From assembly GCA_021521415.1 (NCBI GenBank), contig JAIQDT010000301.1, positions 558,001 through 622,000 on the forward strand: 64,000 bases of DNA, written 5' to 3'. Both the position numbers and the translations under genes were made by a program. Positions 34,082 through 44,525 of this stretch are shown in pieces; positions within the stretch are counted from its first letter, which is position 1; each line of letters opens with the position of its first letter. The notes beneath the pieces were generated by a model. It did no database searches. It saw only the letters and a list, made by a program, of their open reading frames with translations, and was not told the DNA's origin. This DNA is from Bidens hawaiensis (lineage: Eukaryota > Streptophyta > Magnoliopsida > Asterales > Asteraceae).

Positions 34082-37000
34082 ATGAAGTTGGTGGATAATT
34101 CTACGCTGTTGTCTAGATGTCTGATGGGCCTGTGGGTGGTATTGGCCACAGCCGGACAAGCAAAGTCACAACCCAATGATAGAAATAGCACACTGTTTGC
34201 ATCTTATTGTAGTCAATACAAAGGAAGGAACCGAGAGTATTTGTCAAGCAACCTTAACACCACCCTAGCTAGCCTCCACCGCCAGTTGTCCATCAACCAT
34301 GTATCTTATGCGACTGCTCGTACGTTGGTTAACGGGGACTCCGTTTGGGGTCTCGCTTCGTGTAGGGGTTATGTCTCAAGTGCGGACTGTGTGGCTTGTT
34401 TTGACTATGCTGTTGTTCAGCTAAGAACCTGTGGGTTTGCAAATGGTGGTTATGTTTTTTACGACGACTGTGATATCAGGTGCGATTGAACTATAGATTT
34501 TTTATTTTTTAAATAACTTTCATATCCATGCATTCATTTATTCGTGGAAGCTATTTTGTGTTAACATAAGCAAGCATTTGTTTAAAAATATATTTAATTA
34601 AAGACTTTTTCTTTAATCGCATGTAAAAAATATAAGAAAGAACTCATAAGGCATAACACGTATAATATTTAAGGCCGGCTAGTAGGTTTAGATCATGGGT
34701 AGAAATGGCAAAATGTGTCGTAAGTGTTGTGCTAAACGAGTCAAACATGAACAACATGACACTTTAACAAAAACAATATGTTTGACTAAACTTGTCATTT
34801 TTGCAAAAAGTAACACTTATTATATATTTAGGGTGTGTTTGGGATTGCTTATTTAAGTGAAAAAGGACTTTTTGTTAAAAGGACTTATAAACTTATGAAT
34901 TTTTGAAAAGAAGTTTTCAAAAAAATGTTTGGATTAGCTTATATGGTGGGGAAAACCAAAATAGACACTCATTTTTAAAAGGAGTGTAATGGGTTTTAAG
35001 GGTTAAAGGGTGTAATAGATAATTCAAATCCATTAAGTTAATAAGTTAGAGATTTCTAACTTTTCAAAACTCCTTTATTTTGCCTTCACCATAAGTGAAG
35101 AAACACTAAGATACCCCGACAGATTAAGGATAATCTTAGGGTTAAGTAGATGTTTCCCACGAGGGTTAGGTCCGGCAAAGATGGTTATTCTTCTCAACCT
35201 GCAAAACAGACACCGTAAGCTCGTCACTGAGAAGGGGGGGTTACTCCTTGTGACCACCCTCCGGCGTGAGAATCAGACTAGGTTGCTCTGAATATAAGTG
35301 TATATAGAGAGAAATAGCTAGAGAGAAGATGATGATACCGTTCCAAGGTGTTGGAGTATTTATAGCCGAAGGTAGGTTTCCAAGCAGGTACGGCCAGCTG
35401 TATATAATATTCCTTTTCCACCAACTATGGGCTACGTTCGTGCCACGATGGGAGTTGGTGGGTAGGCAGCGGCTGATAGTGACATTTTGTACTGGAGCGT
35501 GCTCCTTCTCGTACTATTGTCAGTGAGCTGTCACCCTGTGATTGGTTCATGGGTTGCTTTTGTCAGATCTTGTCTATTTGTCCATACCTTGGTAGGTATA
35601 GTACAAAAGATCTTCTAGAAGCGTACGGACTGGCTCTTTTGGGCGGGAATATTCCCGCCCTGCTCATTCCTTCTTCAGGTGATATTGCTGAAGTATAAGA
35701 GTTAGTGCCTTATGCGTGTAGCCTTGCTGTTAGTGCGGGTAGCCTTCCTTCTTGGCTTGTACCCACAGCTGCGGGGACAGGCAGGGTACTGTATCAAGGG
35801 AGGCTTTCCTGCGGGGACAGCTGGCTTACTGCGTGTAAGGTCTTCATCTCTCTGAGCATGGTGGGTCCTGCGGATCCATTTGGTCTTTGCGTAGACGTAC
35901 CTCTTCAAGGTGAGTCTTGTGGGTCCAACTGGGCTTTGCGGGAACCTACTTCTTCAATAAGTTAAAATCCAAAAGGCCTTATGGTTTGCCAAACACCTTA
36001 TACACCTTATTAACTTTTCAAAAAGTTTATAAGTTATAAGTTGATGAAAATAAGGAATCCCAAACACCACCTTAATAAGAAAGTTACACGATAGTTTAAT
36101 GTGATTAAATATAGTAGTTCAACAACACGACACGTTTAATGCATGTACGGTTGTTGACATTCACTAAACGCGGTTAATACATAATAAGAACGATTAACAC
36201 AATTAAATAGAAGTTTCAAAAATAACAATCAGTAATGTTTAATTATTTATAGAAATATGAATTTTTGACAAACTGTCATAAAGTGTCTGTCAACCTATCA
36301 ATCTATTTAAATGATAACTTAAAATGTTAGGCTGAGGGGCGCGAGAGGGGGCGCGAGTGGGGGCGCCAGCCAATAATATTGTGACGTGTGGCAGAGAGAG
36401 AAACTTGATAAGATGGGTGTTGGTAGTGGTGCTCGCGCCCCGGGGCATGGTGTGGAGGGGCGCGAGAGGGGGCGCGAGCGGTTTTTTTTTTATTTTTTTA
36501 TAAATGTATTAAAAAAACGTATTATTAAAAAAACTCATAAATTATTTAAAAAAACACACATTAATTAAAAAAACACATTAATATCTAAAAAAAAATTAAA
36601 GTACTAAAAAAAAACATTATTCTTATTCTTCGGCTTGGTCTTCTTCGATCAACCTCTTCCGGATACGTTCCTTTTGTTTTTCCATCAGCATTTGGTCGAC
36701 CGGATTTAGGTTACTGAAGTCTCTTGTAAGGAATTCCAAATCTCTCATTCTTTTTTTTTCCTTTTTGTCATTAGAGACCACCTCCATGGTTTTGTTGAAT
36801 TTATTGAGGGATTCAACAAGATCGTTGATGTTTACGGCTTCCCCCTCAGCCGGTTTTTTGCCCCTGGCGTCCCTTCCCAATGGCCGCCTCCTCGGCGGTG
36901 AAGACGTTTCCTCCCCCGCAACGTTTAGGTCGAATCCAACCCGGCAATCCGACCCGGCGGAAGTGCTGTACGCTCCAGACGAACTAGTTTTAGTCCGTTT

Positions 37001-40000
37001 CGGCCCTACTTCCGGCGGAAGTGCTGTACCAATTTCCAGCCATGTGATATTGGTATGTGATATTGGTATGTGATATTGGTGTTGGTTTGAGTTTGATATA
37101 GGTTTAATAGAGAGAAAATTGTATGTTTTATTATGTTGGATGGTTTGTATTTGATATAGATATATATAGAGTAAATAAAAAATTTTTTTTTTTATTAAAC
37201 AAAGAGCCAACGACTCATTTTCACCATTCCAACGGCTCTTTTCACCATTCCCAATCCCATTTACGCCCCACAGGTCCCGCTAACCCCCTTGCGCCTGCCT
37301 CTTTTTCCGCGCTCGCGCCCCTCTCGCGCCCCTCTCGCGCCTCGTTGGTGTGGTGCTCGCGCCCCGGGGCGCGAGCGGCTGGCCTCTTGCGCCCTTTCTA
37401 GCGCTCCACACCCCTCAGCCTTATGTATGTATTGACTCTTGGGTGGGTTAACATGTTTTGATACATTCTTAATTGTGCCATTAACGCAACTGACATGCTT
37501 ATGAGTTGGCCGACATGTTTACCCTAAACACTAAACCTAACTTTCTATCAATTCAATAATATTGACGAAAAATTTTTATAAATAAGAAAAATGAAAGAGG
37601 TGTAATGGTTTATAGAAGAGAGAAAATTTTTTTGGGTTTCTAGGTGTTCCGTCATTTGAAATGGCGGAACCCACCATGATTGCAGAACGTGTCAGAGACG
37701 GTCTGGTGACTTGGAGGTTATTTTGGTGTTCCGCCATTTGAAATGGCGGAAGTGACATATTAACCATATGTTCCGCCATTTGAAATGTCGGAACACAACT
37801 TTTACCCCTTATAGGCTGCCCCTATTCATTTTATCACTTCCGCCATCTGAAATGACGGAAGTAAACAGTACCGACAATTTATAACATGACATGACTTTTC
37901 TAGTACCTTTTTGACCACACTATTCACTATTTCAAATGGCACGAGTGAATAGTATGGTAAAATCAAAAAAAGTCTTGTCAAATGTATTTAATGCGTGGTC
38001 AAAAAGTAAGTAGAAAAGTGTGTCATAAAAATGTCACTGTTCACTTCCGCCATTTGAAATGGCGGAAGTGAATAGTGTGGTAAAAAAGGTACCTATTAAG
38101 TCATGTCATGTCATAAATTGTCGGTACTGTTCACTTCCGACATTTCAAATGGCGGAAGTGAATAGTTTGGTCAACAAGCCCTCGTCAGATGTGTCAGGTA
38201 TTATACTATTCACTTACGCCATTTCAAATGGCGGAAGTGAGAAAAATGACTATGGCAGCTATAAGAGGTAAAAATTGTGTTCCTCCATTTCAAATGGCGG
38301 AACATGTGGTTAATATGTCACTTCCGCCATTTCAAATGGCGGAACACCAAAATAACCTCCAGGTCACCAGACCGTTTCTGACACGTTCTGCAATCATGGT
38401 GGGTTCCGTCATTTCAAATGGCGGAACACCTAAAACCCAAAAAAAATAAATTTCTCTCCTATAAACCATTACAACCATTTTATTTTTCCTATTTATAAAA
38501 AAATTTCGATATTGACACATGTGTGTCATATATTCCCATGCCAACTAGTAGACCTAGAAAATCTCAAGACGTTACCAGGTTACTCCTTTATCTTTACATC
38601 ATTAATTATGCTAGAGTAAATCAATTAGGTGTTCAAAAGCTCATGTTGATGCTAATTACAATTGTTTTGGCATAGGTACGAGAACTATAACTTCTATACT
38701 GAGTCTAAAGTTCGAAATGGCTTGCTAAAATGTAACAACGGATCATTAACTCAGCAAGCGGAGTTCAGTAAAACAACAAATGGGTTATTATCTGACCTTA
38801 GAATAGCAGTCCCAAGAACATCCAACTTCTATGCAGCTTCTTTGAGGGTAATATCTAAGGGTAATGCTACCGTGTATGCCATTGGCCAATGTAATCTAAA
38901 CCTAAGTCAAAGTGATTGTGTAGAATGCATGGATTCCAGATATACTACTCTAGATAGCTGTCTACCTAGTTCTTCGGGGCGGTCAATGGACCGAGGATGT
39001 TTTATGAAGTATTCCACGACTCCGTTTTTCAGACAAGACCAAATAACTAATATCAAACCTCTCCTTTGGGATGGTGAGACCTAAAACTCTTCTTCATATG
39101 CTACCGGATTTTGTTGTAGGATATAAATGTATTTTCAATGTTTCGCATATCTATGCTTTACAGGCGATTCAAGTAAGAGAACCATAATTGGCGGAGTTGT
39201 TGGAGGGGTATGCTTTCTCTTTGTGGTACTCGCATTTTTCCTATGGCGAATCCGATCAAAAAACTCAAGTAACCGTCATCTAGGTAAACACAATACGATG
39301 AACTTATATATTGAATTGTTTAAATTTTTTAACACACGCTAGCCACCGACTAGCTAAAATAAATGTACACCTTCCTTACTGGTTTCTGTTACCTTTTAAA
39401 TTTTTGGTGGTTAGATAAATCAACTGGATCAACTGTGCTGCTGCAAGGTCCAACAAGATATAGCTATGGCGATTTAATAAAAGCTACCAACAACTTCAAT
39501 GACATGAACAAACTTGGAGGAGGGGTGTTTGGTGAAGTATATAAGGTACTTAACGAATTCGGAAGTTATATACTATGGAATAAACAACTAATACATTTTC
39601 TAAGGAATAAAGTTTGTGTATTAATCTATGGAAATAATATTTCAGTATTTGTTTACGGTGGTATGATGCAGGGCACTCTCAAGAACGGTGATACAATTGC
39701 AATTAAGAAGACAGTTATGACGTCTACTAGAGGAAATATACACATTGTTGATGAACTGAAGATTATATGTAATGTTCATCATCGCCATATTTTACGCCTT
39801 GTTGGCTATTGTAGCAAAGGTCCCTTCTTATTTCTTATCCACGAGCACATGGACAATGGTAGCCTTGACCAGTTTCTTTATGGTGAGTTGAGGCATCATA
39901 CGAATGATTGTAGTTGTAAACTGTTATGTTCTCTATTTTACATCTAGTAAAGATACATTGTAATGACAGGCAACAAATCAAGGAATCTAAGTTGGAGGCA

Positions 40001-40917
40001 GAGGATTGAAATAATCTTTGGGACAGCAAGGGGTCTTGCATATCTACATGAACAGTACCATGTTACCATCATCCATAGGGATATAAAACCTAGCAATATT
40101 CTACTTGACAATGAACTTCAGCCAAAAATTGCGGATTTTGGGCTGATAAGACTACTTCCCGAAGACAAGACTCACCTTAGCACAAAATTGCCAGGATCAT
40201 TGTATGTTTAAATTAATACATAGAAACTTGCTGCTAATTATATGTCTACTCTTTTGTTGGAAATATTTGACCAATAAAAATTGTTAATCTTACTAGGCAA
40301 AGTGGTTACGTAGCACCGGAATATGCCATTCATGGACAATTATCTGAGAAAGTGGATACATACAGCTTTGGTATTGTGGTCCTTGAAATTATTAGTGGGA
40401 AAAAGTGTCACAATGTCAAAGATGAGGAATCAGCTAACCAAAACTTACTTGATCATGTAAGCATCCCAAAACTTGGATGAATTATTCTAAACCAGCTGTA
40501 TTGTCACTAGTTTATACTAGGTGGTTAAATTCAAAATTCATTGATATATATATGCTGACAGATCTTAACCTTCATTCTATTTAACTTTGCTTCCGTTATT
40601 TTGTTTCATAGGCATGGAATCTATACGATAACGGCACACATTTGAATCTAGTGGATAACACATTAGACCCAAGTGAGTATGGAGAAGAAGAGGCAAAGAA
40701 GATCATAGAGATAGCATTGATGTGTACTCAATCACCAGTTTCTGCAAGGCCTGCAATGTCTGAAGTAGTTACACTTATAAGTGACAGATCACTTGATCAA
40801 ATACCACCAGTAAGATCTACCTTTCATGAAAACGATGTAAAGATTCAAGTTGGTGAAACCTTGACATCATTGTCCTCCAATGCCACGGCCTCCACCGTTC
40901 AATTTTCTGCCCGTTAA
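34082..40917 (+). CDS. Cysteine-rich receptor-like protein kinase (CRK-A), 8 exons
   Basis: Plasma-membrane receptor kinase of the DUF26 family, whose members act in immune, oxidative-stress and developmental signalling; the ligand is unknown. Exons: 34082-34479, 38676-39073, 39164-39283, 39415-39545, 39672-39882, 39970-40201, 40297-40456, 40612-40917. All introns are GT-AG and the joined frame is open for 651 residues. Signal peptide about 1-30; DUF26-1 with CX8CX2C at Cys94, 103 and 106; DUF26-2 with the same motif at Cys205, 214 and 217; membrane helix about 271-292; kinase from about 333 with glycine loop [11 protein letters not shown] (339-349), Lys361 (AIKK), HRDIKPSN (Asp457), DFG (475-477) and APEY. 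All catalytic residues are present. Intron 1 is 4.2 kb and full of transposons; the others are 88-155 bp. Length and exon layout are typical of the family. No orthology to a named CRK is claimed. Confidence 0.9.
34828..36074. mobile_element. Tourist-like element in CRK-A intron 1
   Basis: The element 34831-36071 has inverted ends GGGTGTGTTTGGGATT and (read from the right) GGTGGTGTTTGGGATT, and is flanked by TTA on both sides. The inner arms also pair, with AAGTTTATAAG-type text near both ends. Its centre is interrupted by the solo LTR at 35096-35956; without it the element would be about 375 bp. Confidence 0.65.
35091..35961 (-). mobile_element. Solo LTR in CRK-A intron 1
   Basis: An 861-bp unit (35096-35956) with LTR-type inverted tips TGAAGAA...TTCTTCA and perfect 5-bp duplications ATAAG on each side. 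On the - strand there is a CTATAAATAC box at about 35353-35362 followed by a leader-like region, as in an LTR promoter. No internal retroelement sequence is present, so it is the product of LTR-LTR recombination. It is more GC-rich than the surrounding intron. Confidence 0.75.
36327..37423. mobile_element. Non-autonomous PIF/Harbinger element in CRK-A intron 1
   Basis: The element 36330-37420 has inverted ends GGCTGAGGGG / CCCCTCAGCC and TTA on both sides (36327-36329, 37421-37423). Just inside each end lie clusters of GGGGCGCGAG in opposite orientations, probable transposase-binding sites and a local CpG-rich peak in an AT-rich intron. It carries a fragment of Harbinger ORF1 (36623-37060) but no DDE transposase. 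Confidence 0.82.
36623..37060 (-). pseudogene. Harbinger ORF1 C-terminal fragment
   Basis: An open - strand frame whose meaningful part starts near the phrase ITWLEIG and includes [33 protein letters not shown] and a charged helical end [14 protein letters not shown]...[12 protein letters not shown]. This is the usual C-terminal order of plant Harbinger ORF1 proteins, which help bring the transposase to DNA. The SANT/Myb N-terminus is missing, so it is a captured or internally deleted relic. The frame is not disrupted by stops over about 145 codons and could be read through from the intron transcript only in antisense. Confidence 0.65.
37558..38516. mobile_element. MULE-type foldback element in CRK-A intron 1
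   Basis: The element 37567-38507 (941 bp) is one long inverted repeat: two arms of about 400 bp, the right longer by about 110 bp, pair almost throughout and leave a short centre near 37960-38050. Tips start GAAA and contain ATAAATA. Flanks are AATATTGAC (37558-37566) and GATATTGAC (38508-38516), a 9-bp duplication with one mismatch as for Mutator-like elements. No transposase. Each arm carries several copies of a smaller palindrome (see 37647-38426). Confidence 0.8.
37647..38426. repeat. Ten dispersed 23-bp palindromes inside the foldback
   Basis: Each is TTCCGCCAT-TTNAA-ATGGCGGAA with at most three changes. Starts: 37647, 37729, 37771, 37838, 38045, 38135, 38214, 38280, 38322, 38404; a decayed eleventh is near 37937. 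The asymmetric centre reads TTTGAAAT in the left arm and TTTCAAAT in the right, as expected for inverted arms. Several are followed by GTGAATAGT. Confidence 0.9.
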
Positions 40918-41330
40918 AGTTTCATTTGCATCACATCACAAGCTTTAAATTGTTTTTATATGTATACAAGATCATTGTTCTCTCTTTTTATTTAATCCTC
41001 TATTTGCCTCCCGAACAACTCTTAATGAATATGCATAGTTGTTAATTTTCATATTTTGAATTAATTGCCATACTTGCCTCCTTGACACGACTGTCAACGA
41101 TAGTGTTTGCTCCACCATCGAAAATTGCCGTCCATCGAAAAGTACCGTCGATAATCTCTAGCTAAAGTTTTTATCTGAAAACCCTCGTGAACATTGCTTG
41201 GTAATCTGCCAGCAAATAGATTACTCATATCAGCATTATCAACATACCTTCATCGACAGATACTTGTCAGTAATGACTTTCACCAAAGAAAACGGACTAT
41301 TAATACTCATTGATTTTGTAACAACGTGTA
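40918..41330. other. CRK-A 3' flank
   Basis: Untranslated and intergenic DNA. No canonical AATAAA signal stands out within the first 200 bp. No other gene. Confidence 0.4.
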
Positions 41331-41735
41331 GCAATACTCCCGTTGGCAATCTCATAATGAGATTGGTGGGCCCAAAGTTAAAAAAAAAATTGAAAAAAGA
41401 AAATAATGCAATCTAGATTGGCGATCTAGGTTGGTGGAGCAAACCTAGATTGCAATCCAAACTAACCCCCGATAACTTAATTATTTAATTAACTTTTAAT
41501 ATTCTAACAAAAAAAATAATAATTAAATACACGATATTTCTTAAAAAAAAATTTATGAACATTCCGATATAAATTTTATTAAAAACGGACTTCGTTAAAA
41601 TACATTTTTTTAAGTTGGGATGAGTTGTGAATGTGTATAAAAGATTGCGATGAGTTAACTTATGTAGATTGGAGAGAGAGAAATTAATTTTATAATGTAA
41701 AATTGAGATTGTGAGATTGCCAATGAGAGTGCTCC
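41331..41735. mobile_element. MITE with GGCAATCTCA inverted repeats
   Basis: Ends share the inverted block TTGGCAATCTCA (left 41343-41354; right end reads TGAGATTGCCAA). About 405 bp, non-coding, A/T-rich centre. Target duplication not clear. Confidence 0.55.
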
Positions 41736-41788
41736 TCTTCCTCACATGCAAGTGAAATTTGTGTATGAATTTTCATGTTTATTAATAA

Positions 41789-42905
41789 CTAGGTTAGGAA
41801 CCCGTGTATTACACGGGTTGGACAATAAAAATGGTATGATTGATAAAAAAAATTTTAAATACGTTATATGATTAAACTTACGTATTACATATAACAATGA
41901 AAAATGAAAAGTTCATAAATCACTAAAATTACAAATAAGTTGCAAGTTTTATATATACAAATAAATTGCTATAGTTTTACTTAAACATTAACATACCATA
42001 CATTGTATAGCAACAAAGCATATACAAATCATATACAAATTTTTTTATTTGAACTAATTGCTAGTTTCTCTAACCATGATGAGGCCATCTGATGTCTAAT
42101 TATTGATTCTACTATTACATGCAATTCACAACCAAAAATAACCAAACTAACCATGATTTAATACCCAACACTTGTCTCATTCATTCAGTTCGATATTTAC
42201 ATTCATAATCAGTCAAATAGATCGAAATAGAGAGAAAAAAAAGGAAATAAAGATTGGCTAAATTCATTTCAACTCGATTTCAAAATAATAAGGCTTTTGT
42301 ATTCATATGTGACACCCATATTGCTAATCAAAATACTGGACAAGGAGTGTTCCGGTTCCAACCGCTCCATACGAAATTAGTCACTTTGACCTTTGACCCA
42401 ACCCGGTTATGTTTTTAATCTTGTAAATAAGAATTTTTTTTTGTCAAAATAACCTAGAATAATCTGACAAATTGGTTTCTACCTAACTCTTTAATGTTTT
42501 TTGATCATGTTTTTATTATGGTACATCCAAATTTGTCATTGACAAAGGGGATATATTGCACGCAATTTGGAACTAAATATAAACCAAGAGTCAATATACT
42601 TCAGGTTTGTGAGAAGAGTAAATAAGTCATTTGGGTAATCATAATCAATAAAATGGGTGGTGCAGTGAACATGACTTTATAATATGAATCAAACTCCTTT
42701 AGTTGTAATCCACGATAAGGCTAGATAAGGAATGGATGAGATAATGATAAGGCTATATAAGGAATGTTTTATATTTTAATTAAATTTTAGTTTTAAATTT
42801 AATTAGAAATTATAGGTTAATACATGAAAGTGTCACTTGGCAAACTATTAGACCAATTAAAAGGTTTGTGATTCAATCAACATTTTTGTTTATTATAATA
42901 GTAGA
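41789..42905 (-). mobile_element. Non-autonomous Helitron between the CRK genes
   Basis: Both ends are visible on the - strand: 5' TCTACTATTATAATAAAC (ending at 42905), and 3' hairpin CCCGTGT-AAT-ACACGGG (41801-41817) followed by a short spacer and CTAG (41789-41792). It lies between A and T, the standard Helitron target, with no duplication. 1117 bp, no Rep/helicase. A related unoccupied site is at 43561-43580. Confidence 0.78.
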
Positions 42906-43199
42906 TATCACTTTCTTCTGCCTTCATGGTAAATGTTGACCAAGAGGAAATACCACATAACCTCTCGAGCTCTTGTATTAACTTCAACATATAGAACTTC
43001 CCAAAAACAAATCTCCTAGAAGAATATCACTAAATCATGCCAATTAAACCCATGATTGTTGACTAATGCATTACGATCACGCTAAACCTTCCAAAAAATC
43101 TGCAAAACAAACTTTGTTAGCCTTGCCACATGCATGGGGTTTTTCTTGTGACCAGCCATGCATACACATGAGAATCAATATCCATTCCCCAAGAGGGGC
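42906..43199. other. Intergenic DNA between CRK genes
   Basis: No gene. Its start (42906-42945) is repeated at 43576-43610. Confidence 0.4.
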
Positions 43200-43345
43200 A
43201 ATGAATGCAAAGTTTCGTAATAGCGTATATGCAGTAGATGAATTATGGTTGCCGTCACTCTCATATGGCCGTAATGAATGCAAAGTTTCGTAATAGCGTA
43301 TATGTAGTAGATGAATTATGGTTGCTGTCACTCTCATATGGCCGT
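43200..43345. repeat. Two tandem 73-bp units
   Basis: Two direct copies starting AATGAATGCAAAG at 43200 and 43273 differ at only a few bases, so this is a local duplication. No coding role. Confidence 0.88.
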
Positions 43346-43519
43346 GGGCTAATGTAATTAACGGTCTAATTGTTTGTGTTCTGTTTAACAAATAAACATT
43401 CCTCTAGTCATGTGGACCCTCCTCACCGCGTAGATGTAACAGAATTTCCGGACGAGTCGAGTACTCATGGAGTCATGGGTCTGTGGGTTGAGCCTGGGTG
43501 AAATTTGTTCTACGTAGTC

Positions 43520-43610
43520 CCTCACAAGCAAGTGAAATTTGTGTGTGAATTTTCATGTAGATTAATAATTTAAAATATCACTTTCTTTGTCCTCCATACA
43601 AATGTTGACC
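43520..43610. repeat. Duplicate of the Helitron flanks without the Helitron
   Basis: It matches 41740-41788 joined to 42906-42945 (GCAAGTGAAATTTGTG..., TATCACTTTCTT..., ATGTTGACC). Between the two halves there are seven extra bases TTTAAAA where the other copy has the 1117-bp Helitron. Confidence 0.8.
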
Positions 43611-43928
43611 CGCGTGATTTCGCAGAAAATGGGGGTCAATTGCAAATTTCTTTGACCAAGTAAAAGACGTCTTCTTATTTTCAATAATGACCCCACACGT
43701 CTTACTTTTAGAAACACTAACACAACAAAAAACGTTCTACCGTCTTTTGCACTAACATGTAATTAATTTATGTTATAAAATAGTATACAAGTCTACAATT
43801 CATTAATTCTTCTGAATTTTTAAAAAGTTCGGACATGCATATATACTTTAAAAGATATTAAAGCTTATCATTTTGTCAGGAAAATCGATTATTGAATTTT
43901 AAAGTTATAAATATATAATACTTCAAAA

Positions 43929-44200
43929 TCTAAGTACTTGGAGAAAACCTACTCGGATGAAACTGATTGGAATACTGAATTTTTTGTTCTAGGAGAGGGG
44001 CCGCCCCTTTATAGGTGACTGGCGAAGCAAGATGCGCCGGTCCCAAATAAACGCCGGAGAACCCGGGAAACGCGTCCTTACAAACATCGACAGTGGGGGG
44101 CAACGATTTCTTTTCCAAAAATAGAGAAGCCCAAGTGAGCCATGCAAGCCCAAAGCATAACAGAGAAGCCCAAGTGTAGACCAGCTCATATACACAATAT
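43929..44200 (-). repeat. Probable LTR fragment upstream of CRK-B
   Basis: GC-richer patch with a - strand TATAAAGG box (44006-44013) followed by leader-like sequence, and a direct repeat GAGAAGCCCAAGTG (about 44125 and 44163). This resembles an LTR promoter region, but no paired LTR or target duplication was found. Confidence 0.35.
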
Positions 44201-44525
44201 TATAAAACCAAGCGTAAGTTAAACAGGCCAAGTAAATAGCACAAGATATATAGGAAGGATTATAAACTGAAAAATATGCATATATTTTAACAGATTCTTC
44301 AAAATTTAGGTGTTTAAATATTTCATTTTGTTCAAACAATATGCCGGCCATCAATCACCATCCACGAATGGTCAACAAAACCAGTTTTCTATTGACTTTC
44401 TATTAACCACATATTCCATATTTCCATGATGCTTCGTCTGCTCAAACCACCTGATCATTTCATAATACATTTTTTTTTTAATCTTAATATGCCATATATA
44501 GCCAACACTTCTGAGGGTGGATGTG

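Noticed and set aside
36765..37073. A 102-codon + strand frame in the Harbinger element
   Set aside because: The opposite strand carries recognisable ORF1 motifs ([15 protein letters not shown]), so this is a shadow.
38059..38449. Frames containing repeated PFQMAE peptides
   Set aside because: The peptide repeat is just the translation of the palindrome array; no start context, and it lies in an intron.
42931..44378. Four TTGACC W-box cores upstream of CRK-B
   Set aside because: CRKs are often WRKY-regulated, but this number in about 1.5 kb is not clearly above chance and two are in duplicated flank DNA.
44517..44519. GTG as start of CRK-B
   Set aside because: An ATG three codons downstream (44526) gives a normal signal peptide; plant nuclear genes do not normally start at GTG.
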